From positions 5,110,001 through 5,174,000 of the forward strand of contig NZ_CP139247.1 in assembly GCF_034087045.1 (NCBI RefSeq): DNA of 64,000 nt, in the 5' to 3' direction. This DNA comes from Chitinophaga sancti (GTDB taxonomy: Bacteria; Bacteroidota; Bacteroidia; Chitinophagales; Chitinophagaceae). Below, one piece after another: positions 1 through 9,512 of the stretch. A program made the translations under genes and the position numbers. How positions within the stretch are numbered: position 1 is the stretch's first letter; each line of letters begins with the position of its first letter. The notes beneath the pieces are model-generated. The model had not been told where the DNA came from. It saw nothing but the letters and a program-made list of their open reading frames with translations, and did no database searches.

Positions 1-98
1 TAGTAGGTCGGTTAGTGATAGAAGATTTCTTTTTACTGGCGGATGATTGGTCTGTGATACCAGATATGATTTTTTATACAAAGCAAATAAACGAATGA
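1..98 (+). CDS. C-terminal tail of an unidentified protein (cut by window start)
   Basis: Reading from base 3, one frame stays open for 32 codons and ends at TGA 96-98. The peptide (starts VGRLVIEDFF, ends YTKQINE) has ordinary protein composition, and the other two forward frames close early. The next gene begins 57 bp downstream on the same strand. I cannot assign a family from this tail, and it could be chance coding-like sequence. Confidence 0.4.
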   Translation, partial: VGRLVIEDFFLLADDWSVIPDMIFYTKQINE

Positions 99-154
99 TG
101 GGAGGGGATAAAGGGCATGATTTTTAAGGCTTTTACCTGACCATATAATTCCCG

Positions 155-1048
155 ATGTCAAGAGACTTTTTTAGCACATTCCGGACTGCGTTCCGGACTT
201 TACAAAGTAACGACCCACTGAGACTGGCAGGCGCGACCGCGTTTTTTGCCAGTTTTGCGCTACCTCCCATTTTATTGATTCTCCTGCAGGTGATGGGTCT
301 GTTATTCGATCGGAAACATTTGGGCAAGCAGTTATTTCAGCGGCTGGGCGAGCTGGTGGGTACGGATAGTGCGGAACAGGTGATCGTAACACTAAGGGGG
401 TTCCGCAACCTGGGTAAGACCTGGCCGGTGGCGACATTGCTGTTTATATTCCTGTTGTTTGTGGCTACTACCTTATTGAAAGTGATTCGGAGTTCCCTCA
501 ACCAGTTGTGGCAGATCCGCCTGCCTGAGCGGGAGGGATTTGTAATGTCATTGATGGGGAGGTTACGTTCCCTGATTGTGATTGGAGCAGCGGGTATTCT
601 GCTCCTTGCCAGTGTACTGACAGAGAGTGCGCATGCCTTTGTGGGCAGTTATATCCATGACCTTTTTCCCAATGCAGACCTGATCTTCAACGAAGTATTC
701 GGACAGCTGGTATCGCTCTGTATTGTTACTACCTGGTTTGCGGTTTTGTTCCGTTACCTGCCTGATGCGCGGCCTGACTGGAAAGTAGCTTTTTCCGGAG
801 CGTTCCTTACGGGGATACTGTTCGGAATTGGCAAATTTGTATTGAGAAGGTTGCTGTACGGAGGAAATATAGGAATATTATACGGCGCCTCAGCTTCAGC
901 TGTATTATTGATGCTGTTCATCTTTTACAGTTCTATAATCTTCTACTATGGGGCAGCATTTACAAAAGCGTGGAGTGAGTTTAAACAACGACCCATTCAG
1001 CCTTTGCGTAATGCTACGTTTTACGAACTTGCGGATGTAGAAGGGTGA
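155..1048 (+). CDS. YihY/BrkB (UPF0761) family inner-membrane protein
   Basis: 297 residues with about six hydrophobic segments, as usual for the YihY/virulence factor BrkB family. The N-terminal stretch FFSTFRTAF..NDPLRLAGATAFFASFALPP is the family's typical amphipathic start followed by the first membrane span. Later spans include a long one near residues 95-115 and a C-terminal pair around 215-275 with a YGASAS turn and IFYSSIIFYYGA, characteristic of the family end. The name BrkB is historical and the function is unknown; a transport or envelope role is usually assumed. The ATG lies in a short A/T-rich leader without a Shine-Dalgarno site, normal for Bacteroidota. Confidence 0.88.
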   Translation: MSRDFFSTFRTAFRTLQSNDPLRLAGATAFFASFALPPILLILLQVMGLLFDRKHLGKQLFQRLGELVGTDSAEQVIVTLRGFRNLGKTWPVATLLFIFLLFVATTLLKVIRSSLNQLWQIRLPEREGFVMSLMGRLRSLIVIGAAGILLLASVLTESAHAFVGSYIHDLFPNADLIFNEVFGQLVSLCIVTTWFAVLFRYLPDARPDWKVAFSGAFLTGILFGIGKFVLRRLLYGGNIGILYGASASAVLLMLFIFYSSIIFYYGAAFTKAWSEFKQRPIQPLRNATFYELADVEG

Positions 1049-1151
1049 AAAGATGCTCTTTAAGTTTTTTTCAGTGCAATCGCTGTATATCTACTATTAA
1101 CCTCCCGGTAGTGCAGCATGTGAAGCCTTGTATTTGTTACAATTGCAACAC

Positions 1152-1415
1152 TTACGCCTCACCTCTCAGGACCATTTCAATATGCTCCTTCACAGGATTA
1201 CTAAATCCTTCTACTTCAATTTTTGGATGCTGGTCCAGATTGATCTTAATCCTTCCACTTTCGTTTACCAAAGTGTCGGAAAGGGGCTCCAGTAATGCAT
1301 GCATTTGTCTTACTCCCATTTGTGCGAGCTGGTTCATGACAGTATCTTCCAATTGATGGAATTCACGGTTTTTGTAAGAATAGATAACCTGGATCATAGT
1401 GTTTAAGATTTTCAA
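1152..1415 (-). CDS. Small hypothetical protein (87 aa)
   Basis: 87-residue soluble, acidic protein with predicted alpha/beta character, no signal peptide and no membrane span. I do not recognise the family. An internal Met (codon 7, at 1397) is an equally good start. It faces the preceding gene (convergent) and its upstream region is the AT-rich 1416-1813 gap. The codon pattern looks coding (sensible mix, no rare clusters) and the opposite-strand ORF over the same bases is Cys/Ser-rich and implausible, so I favour this strand. Confidence 0.6.
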   Translation of the reverse strand: MKILNTMIQVIYSYKNREFHQLEDTVMNQLAQMGVRQMHALLEPLSDTLVNESGRIKINLDQHPKIEVEGFSNPVKEHIEMVLRGEA

Positions 1416-1813
1416 AGGATGATAAAATAATTAATGACTTATTCTTTCTGCTTAATGTTGGGTTACACAACTATCCCCGTTTACAAAGGATAATAAAAAG
1501 TTTTCATTGGATGAATTTAATTATATGTCCCAATAGAGTGGCAAAAATCAATTCATATTGAATGCCTGTGTAAATATATAAATTTTATTAATAACTAGTT
1601 GTATTTCACTTTTATAAAACTTTTCCACAATTTGTTATCCACAAGTGAAAATTAGCTCTCGAAGGGGGGCGAAAATAGCTTTGCATCTATCAAAATTATC
1701 CCTTTTTTATGGCGATGTGTTTACCCGGTCATCCGTAGGAATACATTGATTCTGGTATGGATGGCATCAATATAAATCTGAATATCGTTATCTTGCCGCC
1801 TCAAACATAGCAG
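1416..1813. other. AT-rich intergenic region with two DnaA-box-like sites
   Basis: Non-coding gap of 398 bp. Bases 1621-1629 read TTTTCCACA and 1635-1643 read TTATCCACA, the second identical to the E. coli DnaA-box consensus, in the same orientation and 14 bp apart. Immediately before them, about 1555-1620 is extremely AT-rich, with runs of A/T resembling a DNA-unwinding element. Near the 3' end TATCTTG (about 1790) is a weak -7-like box for the peptidase gene. Whether this is an origin, a DnaA-regulated promoter or chance cannot be decided from sequence. Confidence 0.4.
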
Positions 1814-3994
1814 ATGCGCAAATTTCGTTTCACAAATCTATTCCTGGTGCTGACCTGCCTCACAGCTGTCACAGCAGTGGCGCAGCCCGGGCAATCAACA
1901 AAATGGAGCCGTGACGGGCAATATATCTATGAGCCATCTACCAGTTCTATCGTTGCGGTAAAACTCTCGGACGGTTCCCAGTCAGAAAAAATTCCTGCCC
2001 GATTATTAACCCAGGGCGGTTACCCACTCAGGATCCGCGATTTTGACTTCTCTGCTGATGAAAAGAAACTCCTTGTCTACACCAATGCCAGGCGTGTATG
2101 GCGCTACGATACCCGTGGCGACTACTATGTACTGGATCTCAGCAACAATAGTCTGAAGAAAGTGGGAACAGGTTTGCCTGAATCTTCATTGATGTTTGCC
2201 AAGCTTTCTCCAGATGCAAAGCAGGTTGCTTATGTAAGTGGTCATAACCTGTATGTAGAAGATCTTGCTACCGGCATGCGCAAAGCCCTCACTACCGACG
2301 GTACCCGCCGCCTGATAAACGGTACTTTCGACTGGGCATACGAAGAGGAATTCAGCTGCCGCGATGGTTTTCGCTGGAGTCCTGATAGTAAGTCAATCGC
2401 CTACTGGCAGATCGACGCGACCAGGATCAGGGACTTCCTTATGATCGATAATACAGATTCTATTTATTCATATACCGTTCCGGTAGAATATCCAAAGGCA
2501 GGCGAAAGTCCTTCTGCCTGTCGTGTGGGCGTAGTAGATATTGCCACCGCAAAGACCACCTGGCTGCAGGTGCCCGGCGATGCGCAACAACACTACATTC
2601 CCCGTATGGAATGGTTGCCCGGCAAAAATGAGCTCATCCTGCAACAGCTAAACCGTAAGCAGAATGAAAGCATTCTTTTTCTCGCTAACGCTGCTACCGG
2701 CAAAGCCACCTCTTTCTATAAAGAAAAAGACTCTGCCTGGATCGATGTAAAATCCAGCTGGGACCGCGATATCAGTGGCTGGGATTGGTTGGCCAACGGA
2801 CAATCTTTTGTATGGGTCAGTGAAAAAGACGGTTGGCGTCACCTCTACAAGGTAGACCTGAAAGGGAAAGAGCAACTGATCACTCCGGGTAATTACGATG
2901 TGATCAACCTGCTGAAAGTAGATGAAGCGCACAAAGTGGCTTACATCCTCGCATCTCCTGACAATGCTACCCAGCAGTACCTGTACAAGGTATCGATGGA
3001 TGGTAAAAGCGCGCCTGAAAGGATCTCTCCGTTGTCAGAAGAAGGGATGCATACTTATGAAATTTCTCCTGATGCACAATATGCATTACATAGTTTCTCA
3101 AACCACTACTATCGTAACCAGGAAGAAGTGGTGAAACTAGCTACACACAATACCGGTGAAGGAGAAACAATCTATAAAGATATTATCAGCTCCCGTCGTA
3201 TCAATAAACAGGAGTTCTTCAATGTCACTACCGAGGATGGGGTGACGATGACCGGTTGGATGGCGAAGCCTAACAACTTTGACTCTACGAAAAAATACCC
3301 TGTTGTATTTTATGTATATGGTGAACCGGCTGGTGCTACTACGCTGGATTCATATGGTGCTGGATACAATCACCTGTACAATGGCGATATGGCGGCAGAT
3401 GGTTACATCTATGTGTCTATGGACAACAGGGGTACGCCACAACCAAAAGGCAGAACCTGGCGCAAGTCAATCTATCGTAAGGTTGGTGTGCTGAATGCCC
3501 GTGACCAGGCTATGGGAGCGAAGGAATTGTTCAAAGAACACCGTTATATGGACACTTCCCGTGTTGCCGTATGGGGTTGGAGTGGTGGTGGTTCAATGAC
3601 ACTGAACCTCATGTTCCAGTATCCTGAAATTTATAAAACAGGTATTGCGATTGCGGCAGTTGGTAACCAGCTGACTTACGATAATATTTACCAGGAGCGA
3701 TACATGGGATTGCCTGAAGAAAACAGGGAAGATTTTGTAAAGGGATCACCGATCACCTATGCGAAAAACCTGCGTGGTAACCTGTTGTATATACATGGTA
3801 CAGGTGATGACAACGTACATTATCAGAATGCGGAGATGCTGCTGAATGAGCTGATCAAATACGATAAGATCTTCCAGTTCATGGCGTATCCAAATCGTAC
3901 GCATGGTATCAGTGAAGGGGAAGGTACCAGAAGACATTTATCTACTTTGTATACTAATTATTTGAAAGAACATTGTGCGCCGGGCGCCAGGTAA
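1814..3994 (+). CDS. Dipeptidyl-peptidase IV family serine peptidase (S9B), exported
   Basis: 726 residues with a signal peptide (hydrophobic stretch after MRKFRF, cleavage after VAQ). The N-terminal beta-propeller (DPPIV_N, about 100-450) carries the glutamate motif DWAYEEEF that binds the substrate N-terminus. The C-terminal alpha/beta-hydrolase (about 500-720) has nucleophile Ser590 in GWSGGG, the acid in HGTGDDNVH and His697 in NRTHG. Length and motifs match DPP IV (removal of X-Pro/X-Ala dipeptides) in the periplasm or outer envelope. The next gene starts 8 bp downstream and may be co-transcribed. Confidence 0.95.
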   Translation: MRKFRFTNLFLVLTCLTAVTAVAQPGQSTKWSRDGQYIYEPSTSSIVAVKLSDGSQSEKIPARLLTQGGYPLRIRDFDFSADEKKLLVYTNARRVWRYDTRGDYYVLDLSNNSLKKVGTGLPESSLMFAKLSPDAKQVAYVSGHNLYVEDLATGMRKALTTDGTRRLINGTFDWAYEEEFSCRDGFRWSPDSKSIAYWQIDATRIRDFLMIDNTDSIYSYTVPVEYPKAGESPSACRVGVVDIATAKTTWLQVPGDAQQHYIPRMEWLPGKNELILQQLNRKQNESILFLANAATGKATSFYKEKDSAWIDVKSSWDRDISGWDWLANGQSFVWVSEKDGWRHLYKVDLKGKEQLITPGNYDVINLLKVDEAHKVAYILASPDNATQQYLYKVSMDGKSAPERISPLSEEGMHTYEISPDAQYALHSFSNHYYRNQEEVVKLATHNTGEGETIYKDIISSRRINKQEFFNVTTEDGVTMTGWMAKPNNFDSTKKYPVVFYVYGEPAGATTLDSYGAGYNHLYNGDMAADGYIYVSMDNRGTPQPKGRTWRKSIYRKVGVLNARDQAMGAKELFKEHRYMDTSRVAVWGWSGGGSMTLNLMFQYPEIYKTGIAIAAVGNQLTYDNIYQERYMGLPEENREDFVKGSPITYAKNLRGNLLYIHGTGDDNVHYQNAEMLLNELIKYDKIFQFMAYPNRTHGISEGEGTRRHLSTLYTNYLKEHCAPGAR

Positions 3995-4002
3995 TTTAAT
4001 TT

Positions 4003-4419
4003 ATGTCAAGAAGTAAAATCTTTGGACTGTTATCAGTCGTTGTAGTCATTGTGTGCACATTCCTGCCATGGATCACAGTAGTGTTGGAGGGCAAGGAACT
4101 GGTTTTTACCGGGTTGCGGACCTATGGTTCCAATTTCGGGGAGCCGGGGAAAGTGAATGTATTCTTTGCGGGGGTGATAGGGGTATTGTTTATGCTAAAG
4201 GGGAAGATGCCTCCAAGGTTCAATTTATTTTTGGCGGCGTTTCTGGCGGCATGGACGTTTAGGAACCTGTTGTTGTTTAGCAGGTGTGAGATGGGGGTGT
4301 GTCCGGACAGGCATATTGCATTGTTCCTGTCTTTTGTAGCGGCATTGGGAGCGTTTGTCAGTGTGTTGTTTACGACTGATGGGAAGGCGGATAAGAAGGA
4401 TGATTCGGTTACGATCTGA
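4003..4419 (+). CDS. Small four-span membrane protein, unknown function
   Basis: 138 residues with four hydrophobic segments (about 5-25, 45-62, 68-88 and 105-125), a short polar tail, and no recognised family. It follows the DPP IV gene by 8 bp on the same strand. The last 22 codons and the stop lie inside the first copy of a 108-bp tandem repeat (4353-4618). As 108 is a multiple of three, the duplicated tail stays in frame, but the first TGA stops translation. The tandem copies look like slippage or duplication of the gene's own 3' end. Confidence 0.75.
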   Translation: MSRSKIFGLLSVVVVIVCTFLPWITVVLEGKELVFTGLRTYGSNFGEPGKVNVFFAGVIGVLFMLKGKMPPRFNLFLAAFLAAWTFRNLLLFSRCEMGVCPDRHIALFLSFVAALGAFVSVLFTTDGKADKKDDSVTI

Positions 4420-4618
4420 TACAAGCGGCGGGGAATTTCCGATGAAGTGGAATTGAGAGTGTTTGTCAGTGTGTTGTTTACGACTGATGGGAAGGCGGGT
4501 AAGAAGGATGATTCGGTTACGATCTGATACAAGCGGCGGGGAATTTCCGATGAAGTGGAATTGAGAGTGTTTGTCAGTGTGTTGTTTACGACTGATGGGA
4601 AGGATGGTAAGAAGGATG
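4353..4618 (+). repeat. 108-bp tandem repeat, about 2.5 copies, at a gene 3' end
   Basis: The string beginning gtttgtcagtgtgttg starts at 4353, 4461 and 4569, spacing exactly 108 bp twice. Copies 1 and 2 differ at only a few bases (for example ggataag/gggtaag). The third copy is partial and diverges after about 4618. The first copy contains the C-terminal codons and TGA stop of the upstream membrane-protein gene, so the repeat arose by tandem duplication of a gene end plus its downstream sequence. Confidence 0.95.
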
Positions 4619-4692
4619 CTTAGGTAAAGCTTCAGTGAAGGCCCGAAATGAGTGGCAGGAAATTTCCGATTCAAAGATAGATTCATATTGTG

Positions 4693-4745
4693 ATCGGTAA
4701 CGGTACTATCGTAGTAGATTATTTCCGTTACCGATACCATTGAAA
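4693..4745. terminator. Inverted repeat between convergent genes
   Basis: ATCGGTAACGG at 4693-4703 pairs perfectly with CCGTTACCGAT at 4735-4745 across a 21-nt loop. It lies between the converging membrane-protein genes, so a transcription stop is likely, although there is no good T-run. A protein-binding palindrome is the alternative. Confidence 0.45.
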
Positions 4746-4752
4746 TCAAAGA

Positions 4753-5397
4753 CTAGCGGAAGATCATGGCCATGATCCATGCGCCAAAATACACCGCACT
4801 TGTGTAGCCGATATTCCGTAAGATAACTGGCAAAGCCGGCTGGCTGGTCATTTTGGACTTTATAAAACTAAATACTATCATCAATACAAAACAGAAAGTA
4901 ACACTGTTCTGTGCTGCCCGATAGAAATTCTCATTTTTCAGATAAGGGAGCAGGGGCAGAATGCCTCCCACCAGGAAAAAGATCCCTGTAATCACTGCAC
5001 TCAGCAGTGCACGACCCAGATTAAAATGGGTCACTTGCACCTGTTCTTCCTGTAATGTATTTTCCCAGTCATTTGCATCTTTTTCCATTTCGCTGGCAAT
5101 GTCTGCGATAATGTGATGGCCTATTTCCAGGTCTTCCAGTTTCTGGCGCTCTTCGGCAGAGAGGGTGCCAACGTCATGCTGGGTATCGCCTTTGTTAGCA
5201 TAAAAAGCAGTGATCATTACCAGCACACTGCCTACGAGCCAGATCAGGGTATTGATGGTATAGAATCGCTGTATAGTAATATTCAGGTCGTGTGACAGGA
5301 AGGTGGTGAAAAACAGTAATAGCAGGCCTTCCGGAAATCCTATGATGAAATCCGTTTTCCAACCAGTGCTGCGGATAGTTTTAATATTTTCGGACAT
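4753..5397 (-). CDS. VIT1/CCC1-like integral membrane protein
   Basis: About 214 residues from ATG 5397; an upstream ATG at 5436 is possible. The TTG-started longer form runs into the tandem repeats and is less likely. Two hydrophobic segments near the N-terminus follow DFIIGFPEGLL, which resembles the DxxxGxxDGL opening of vacuolar-iron-transporter (VIT1/CCC1) proteins. A charged middle helix (EERQKLEDLEIGHHI) is followed by a second membrane bundle containing GGILPLLPYL, also typical of that family. The D/E-rich metal-binding segment between spans fits Fe/Mn transport, but the first motif has Glu for the usual Asp, so substrate is uncertain. Confidence 0.6.
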   Translation of the reverse strand: MSENIKTIRSTGWKTDFIIGFPEGLLLLFFTTFLSHDLNITIQRFYTINTLIWLVGSVLVMITAFYANKGDTQHDVGTLSAEERQKLEDLEIGHHIIADIASEMEKDANDWENTLQEEQVQVTHFNLGRALLSAVITGIFFLVGGILPLLPYLKNENFYRAAQNSVTFCFVLMIVFSFIKSKMTSQPALPVILRNIGYTSAVYFGAWIMAMIFR

Positions 5398-5480
5398 GCA
5401 GTTTTGTGAGATTGTAGATGAGTCGTTTGCGACCATGCCTGAAGGTATTATTTCAGGAGCATGACTTAAAAAATAAGTTA

Positions 5481-5690
5481 TCAAGGAATGTGCCTGACCT
5501 TACGAAATTCAGGAGCATGATTTAATGAAATAAGATATCAAGGAATGTGCCTGACCTTACGAAATTCAGGAGCATGATTTAATGAAATAAGATATCAAGG
5601 AATGTGCCTGACCTTACGAAATTCAGGAGCATGATTTAATGAAATAAGATATCAAGGAATATGCCTGACCTTACGAAATTCCAGCGCATG
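5481..5690. repeat. 57-bp tandem repeat, about 3.5 copies
   Basis: The unit starting tcaaggaatgtgcctgacc begins at 5481, 5538, 5595 and 5652, exactly 57 bp apart each time. The first three copies are nearly identical; the fourth decays after about 5682, and a degenerate copy precedes the array at about 5450. Each unit contains the short inverted repeat CCTGA...TCAGG. The array fills the gap between the rocD stop and the start of the VIT-like gene. There are no unique spacers, so it is not a CRISPR. Confidence 0.95.
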
Positions 5691-5746
5691 CCTGATTTTA
5701 TATTCCTGGTGGAAGGAAACCTTTTCTGTCCTCATGCTCTCAGCTC

Positions 5747-6979
5747 CTATAATATTTCCAGGCTCTTACCTATGATCTCTACGCTTTCCCTGACCTGCCC
5801 GGCGGTAATCAACAAAGGCGGTGCAAACCGAATCTTATCTCCATGAGTTGGTTTTGCCAGCAAGCCATTCTCTTTCAGTGCCAGGCACAGATCCCATGCA
5901 GCTTCCGGGTTTGGGTGATTGATGACAATGGCATTGAGGAGACCTTTCCCCCTGATGGTTCCGATATGTGGGGAGGCCAGTGCAGCCAGTTCCGTTCTTA
6001 ACAATTCTCCCATGGCAGCGGCATTCTCCGCCATTTTTTCCGTTTTGAGCACGGTAAGGGCAGCGATCGCTACTTTGCAGGCAAGTGGGTTACCGCCATA
6101 GGTACTACCATGCTCTCCTGGTTTAATAGTCAACATGATCTCATCATTGGCGAGTACGGCAGCTACAGGCAATAAACCCCCGGAAAGCGCCTTGCCAAGA
6201 ATGAGTATATCCGGATGTACATTTTCATGATCACAAGCCAGCATTTTGCCGGTTCGGGCAAGGCCGGTCTGGATTTCATCGGCAATGAAGAGCACCTGGG
6301 CATCTTCGCAGTACTGGCGGGCTTTGGAAAGGTAACCTTCGTCAGGTACTACTACACCCGCTTCTCCCTGGATAGGTTCTAATAAGAATCCAGCCACGTT
6401 TTTATCCTGCAGGGCTTTTTCAAGAGCAGGCAGGTTATTATATGGAATCACTTCATAACCGGGCATGAAGGGACCAAAGTCTGTGCGGGAACCGGGATCA
6501 GTGCTGAATGAAATGACATTCAGGGTACGGCCGTGGAAATTGTTGGCACATACGATGATCTTTGCTTTGTTTTCAGGGATGCCTTTTACGACATATCCCC
6601 AGCGGCGGGCCAGCTTGAGGGCTGTTTCGACAGCTTCCACACCCGTGTTCATGGGGAGGACTTTGTCATAGCCGAAGTATTTGGTGATAAATGCAGCATA
6701 TTCACCCAGCAGGTCGTTGTGAAAGGCACGGGATGTCAGGGTCAGTTTTTGCGCCTGGTCAATGAGTGCCTGTACAAGTACCGGGTGGCAATGACCCTGG
6801 TTGACAGCGGAGTAGCCGGAGAGGAAATCATAATATCTTTTTCCGTCTACGTCGTAGAGGAATACGCCTTCGCCGCGATCCAGTACCACAGGTAGCGGGT
6901 GGTAATTGTGCGCGCCATATTGTTCTTCCAGGTCCAGGTAGTGCCGGGTCTTTTCACTTATCTTAAATGATTGTAACAT
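5747..6979 (-). CDS. rocD: Ornithine aminotransferase (ornithine--oxo-acid transaminase)
   Basis: 410 residues, the normal length for this class-III PLP aminotransferase, which converts ornithine and 2-oxoglutarate to glutamate semialdehyde and glutamate in arginine/proline metabolism. Visible landmarks are the N-terminal [13 protein letters not shown] typical of OAT, the [19 protein letters not shown] motif, the [13 protein letters not shown] segment with the PLP-ring Asp, and LGKALSGG with the Schiff-base lysine. [14 protein letters not shown] closes the active site. It is monocistronic, with the hairpin region 7015-7057 upstream. Confidence 0.97.
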   Translation of the reverse strand: MLQSFKISEKTRHYLDLEEQYGAHNYHPLPVVLDRGEGVFLYDVDGKRYYDFLSGYSAVNQGHCHPVLVQALIDQAQKLTLTSRAFHNDLLGEYAAFITKYFGYDKVLPMNTGVEAVETALKLARRWGYVVKGIPENKAKIIVCANNFHGRTLNVISFSTDPGSRTDFGPFMPGYEVIPYNNLPALEKALQDKNVAGFLLEPIQGEAGVVVPDEGYLSKARQYCEDAQVLFIADEIQTGLARTGKMLACDHENVHPDILILGKALSGGLLPVAAVLANDEIMLTIKPGEHGSTYGGNPLACKVAIAALTVLKTEKMAENAAAMGELLRTELAALASPHIGTIRGKGLLNAIVINHPNPEAAWDLCLALKENGLLAKPTHGDKIRFAPPLLITAGQVRESVEIIGKSLEIL

Positions 6980-7014
6980 ACATTACAAAAGTACGGTTTA
7001 TAGAGAAGGGTTGA

Positions 7015-7057
7015 CGAAAAAAGTCGCTGCTACCTTTGGCAGAAGCGACTTTTTTCG
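7015..7057 (-). terminator. Hairpin terminator after the ACBP gene
   Basis: CGAAAAAAGTCGCT (7015-7028) pairs over 14 bp with AGCGACTTTTTTCG (7044-7057); the apex contains ACCTTTGGCAG. Read on the minus strand it ends in a T-run downstream of the acyl-CoA-binding-protein gene. A GC patch (ggcctgcggccggc, about 7069-7082) lies between that gene's stop and the hairpin. It belongs to the hairpin family described in the findings. Confidence 0.8.
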
Positions 7058-7119
7058 CGGTGCGCATTGGCCTGCGGCCGGCAAAAGGCCAATAAAGTGG
7101 CCGGTTAAAAATGCGGGTA

Positions 7120-7377
7120 TTAATTTTTGAGTTGTGTTACCAGTTGGATGTATTCTTCCATGGCGGCATCTGAAGTCTTCCCTCTCAATTCCTCCCATGC
7201 CTGATACTTTGCTTTGGCTACAAAGTCAAAAGGGTTCGCTGGTGGCTCAGCCGTATTATCGCCCTCAGTTGCCTGTTTATATAGTGAATATAATTTTAAT
7301 AATACCTCATTGGAGGGCTTCTCAGACAATGTTTTGCTGTCGGCAACGGCGGTTTCGAATTGTGTTTTGAGGTCCAT
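7120..7377 (-). CDS. Acyl-CoA-binding protein (ACBP family)
   Basis: 85 residues, the classic ACBP length. Landmarks match the four-helix ACBP fold: FETAVADSKTLSEKPSNEVLLKLYSLYKQATEGD in helices 1-2 (the LYxLYKQAT core), then PFDFVAKAKYQAWEELRGKT (the KxKxxAWxxLxG core holding the acyl-CoA-binding Lys and Tyr), ending AMEEYIQLVTQL. It binds long-chain acyl-CoA in the cytoplasm as a carrier or pool-former. Less common in bacteria than in eukaryotes, but widespread in Bacteroidota. Monocistronic. Confidence 0.95.
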   Translation of the reverse strand: MDLKTQFETAVADSKTLSEKPSNEVLLKLYSLYKQATEGDNTAEPPANPFDFVAKAKYQAWEELRGKTSDAAMEEYIQLVTQLKN

Positions 7378-7456
7378 AATATATGTTTGTATTAAATATA
7401 GCCAAAATAGTATGAAATACCCGGGCCCGACATATTCAGGAATAGCAAAATTTAAA

Positions 7457-7464
7457 TACCTTTG
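7457..7464 (+). promoter_or_regulatory. Bacteroidota-type -7 box for lepA (TACCTTTG)
   Basis: TACCTTTG is an exact match to the TAnnTTTG -7 consensus of the Bacteroidota primary sigma factor, 45 bp before the lepA ATG. No convincing -33 TTG box is visible. Confidence 0.6.
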
Positions 7465-7509
7465 CGGCTTGACGCGGGGCGGAAGAAACGTCTTGTTTTA
7501 TAAGCATAT

Positions 7510-9300
7510 ATGAAGAATATCAGGAATTTTTGCATCATTGCGCACATTGACCACGGTAAAAGTACATTGGCCGACAGGCTATTAGAGCATACCAAGACCA
7601 TTTCCGAAAGGGATATGCAGGCGCAGGTCCTGGATGATATGGATCTCGAAAGAGAAAAGGGTATTACTATTAAGAGCCATGCCATCCAGATGAACTATGC
7701 GGCCAATGGACAGCAATATGTATTTAACCTCATTGATACCCCCGGTCACGTGGACTTCTCTTACGAAGTATCCCGCGCACTGGCTGCCTGTGAAGGCGCT
7801 CTGTTGCTCGTAGACGCTGCCCAGGGTATTCAGGCACAGACTATTTCTAACCTGTACCTGGCACTGGAAAACGACCTGGAAATCATCCCGGTTATTAATA
7901 AAATAGATATGGAAGGGGCTATGATCCCCGAAGTAAAGGACCAGATCATCGAGCTGATCGGCTGTAAGGAAGAAGATATTCTCCTGGCTTCCGGTAAGTC
8001 CGGTATCGGTATCGAAGAAATTCTGCAGGCCATCGTAACCCGTATTCCAGCTCCGAAAGGTGATCCGGAAGCACCGTTACAGGCGCTGATCTTCGATAGC
8101 GTGTTCAACTCCTTCCGTGGTATCATCGCTTATTACAGAATTTATAACGGAACCATCAAAAAAGGTGAGAAGATCCGTTTCGTAAATACCGGCCAGGAAT
8201 ACTTTGCCGATGAGGTAGGTGTACTGAAACTGGGCCTTTCTCCTCAGAAGGAGGTAAAAACAGGTGATGTGGGTTATATCATCACCGGTATCAAGAACGC
8301 CAAAGAGGTAAAAGTGGGTGATACCATCACCAGCATGGCAAACCCTTCCCTGGAAAGTATCAAAGGTTTCGAGGAAGTAAAGCCAATGGTATTTGCCGGT
8401 ATTTTCCCGGTAAACACGGAAGACTTCGAAGAGCTGCGTGACTGTATGGAGAAATTGCAGCTGAATGATGCTTCCCTGACTTTCGAACTGGAAACATCGC
8501 AGGCGCTGGGCTTTGGTTTCCGATGCGGATTCCTGGGTATGCTGCACATGGAGATCATCCAGGAAAGACTGGAAAGAGAGTTTAACCAGACGGTGATCAC
8601 TACCGTACCGAACGTAAGCTTTATTGCACATACGACCAGGAACGAAGTGATCCAGGTGAACAACCCTTCTGAAATGCCTGATCCTAGCCGTATTGAAAGG
8701 ATTGAAGAGCCTTTTATCCGTGCACAGATCATTACAAAACCAGATTATATTGGTAATATCATGACCCTCTGCCTGGGTAAGAGAGGTATGCTCATCAACC
8801 AGAGTTATCTGACGCCATCCCGTGTGGAGCTGATCTTTGAACTGCCACTGACAGAGATCGTGTTTGACTTTTATGATAAGCTGAAGAGCCAGACCCGTGG
8901 TTATGCATCATTTGACTATACGCCAATCGGAATGAGGGATTCTGATATTGCGAAGATGGATATCCTGTTGAATGGGGATAAAGTGGATGCGCTGAGTGCG
9001 TTGATTCACCGTGGCCGTGCACAGGATTTTGGTCGTAAGTTGTGTGAAAAGCTGAGAGAATTGCTGCCACGTCAGCAGTTTATGATTGCGATTCAGGCGG
9101 CGATCGGTGCGAAGATCCTGGCGCGTGAAACTATCAGTGCGATGCGTAAGGATGTGACTGCGAAGTGTTATGGTGGTGATATCTCCCGTAAGCGTAAGTT
9201 GTTGGAGAAACAGAAAGAAGGTAAGAAGAGAATGAGACAGATCGGAAACGTAGAGGTGCCGCAGGAAGCATTCCTGGCGGTGTTGAAGCTGGATGATTAA
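7510..9300 (+). CDS. lepA: Elongation factor 4 (LepA), ribosome back-translocating GTPase
   Basis: 596 residues, standard LepA length. G1 is AHIDHGKST near residue 12, followed by the switch region [22 protein letters not shown] (G3), and NKIDM (G4). The LepA-specific C-terminal domain has [21 protein letters not shown] at its end, with the conserved [12 protein letters not shown] and GGDISRKRK segments. EF4 binds stalled ribosomes and promotes reverse translocation or assembly. Here it is not paired with lepB. It has its own -7 box upstream and is closed by the terminator at 9336-9360. Confidence 0.98.
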   Translation: MKNIRNFCIIAHIDHGKSTLADRLLEHTKTISERDMQAQVLDDMDLEREKGITIKSHAIQMNYAANGQQYVFNLIDTPGHVDFSYEVSRALAACEGALLLVDAAQGIQAQTISNLYLALENDLEIIPVINKIDMEGAMIPEVKDQIIELIGCKEEDILLASGKSGIGIEEILQAIVTRIPAPKGDPEAPLQALIFDSVFNSFRGIIAYYRIYNGTIKKGEKIRFVNTGQEYFADEVGVLKLGLSPQKEVKTGDVGYIITGIKNAKEVKVGDTITSMANPSLESIKGFEEVKPMVFAGIFPVNTEDFEELRDCMEKLQLNDASLTFELETSQALGFGFRCGFLGMLHMEIIQERLEREFNQTVITTVPNVSFIAHTTRNEVIQVNNPSEMPDPSRIERIEEPFIRAQIITKPDYIGNIMTLCLGKRGMLINQSYLTPSRVELIFELPLTEIVFDFYDKLKSQTRGYASFDYTPIGMRDSDIAKMDILLNGDKVDALSALIHRGRAQDFGRKLCEKLRELLPRQQFMIAIQAAIGAKILARETISAMRKDVTAKCYGGDISRKRKLLEKQKEGKKRMRQIGNVEVPQEAFLAVLKLDD

Positions 9301-9335
9301 GTTAGTCTCTTAAAATAGGTATTAAAAAAATTGGT

Positions 9336-9360
9336 AGGCTGTGTTGTTGCAACACAGCCT
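9336..9360 (+). terminator. lepA terminator hairpin
   Basis: AGGCTGTGTTG (9336-9346) and CAACACAGCCT (9350-9360) form a perfect 11-bp stem with a 3-nt loop, 36 bp after the lepA stop, followed by an ATTTAATTT tract. Confidence 0.75.
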
Positions 9361-9410
9361 ATTTAATTTGCTGGTTTTTTGATAACGAAAAGCTGTATTT
9401 GCAAGGCATA

Positions 9411-9447
9411 AAAAAAGCCGGTAACGAATGTCGCTACCGGCTTTTTT
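9411..9447. terminator. Bidirectional terminator
   Basis: AAAAAAGCCGGTA (9411-9423) pairs perfectly with TACCGGCTTTTTT (9435-9447). It is flanked by A and T runs on both sides, so it can end the lepA transcript (+) and the DUF6580-type gene (-). Confidence 0.85.
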
Positions 9448-9512
9448 ATGAAAACAGTTTTCATGCCTGTTGGTAAATTACCTCTTTCATGAATGTTTTA
9501 TAAGAATATCTT

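Noticed and set aside
1045..1356. 103-codon Cys/Ser-rich plus-strand frame
   Set aside because: It overlaps the opposite-strand 87-codon gene and has improbable composition (many Cys, Ser, Leu).
4225..4749. 174-codon minus-strand frame across the 108-bp repeats
   Set aside because: It reads antisense to a plausible membrane-protein gene and consists of repeated translation of the tandem array with stop-poor composition only because the array is three-periodic.
5481..5690. Direct repeats resembling a CRISPR array
   Set aside because: The copies are contiguous 57-bp tandem units with no unique spacers and no cas genes nearby.
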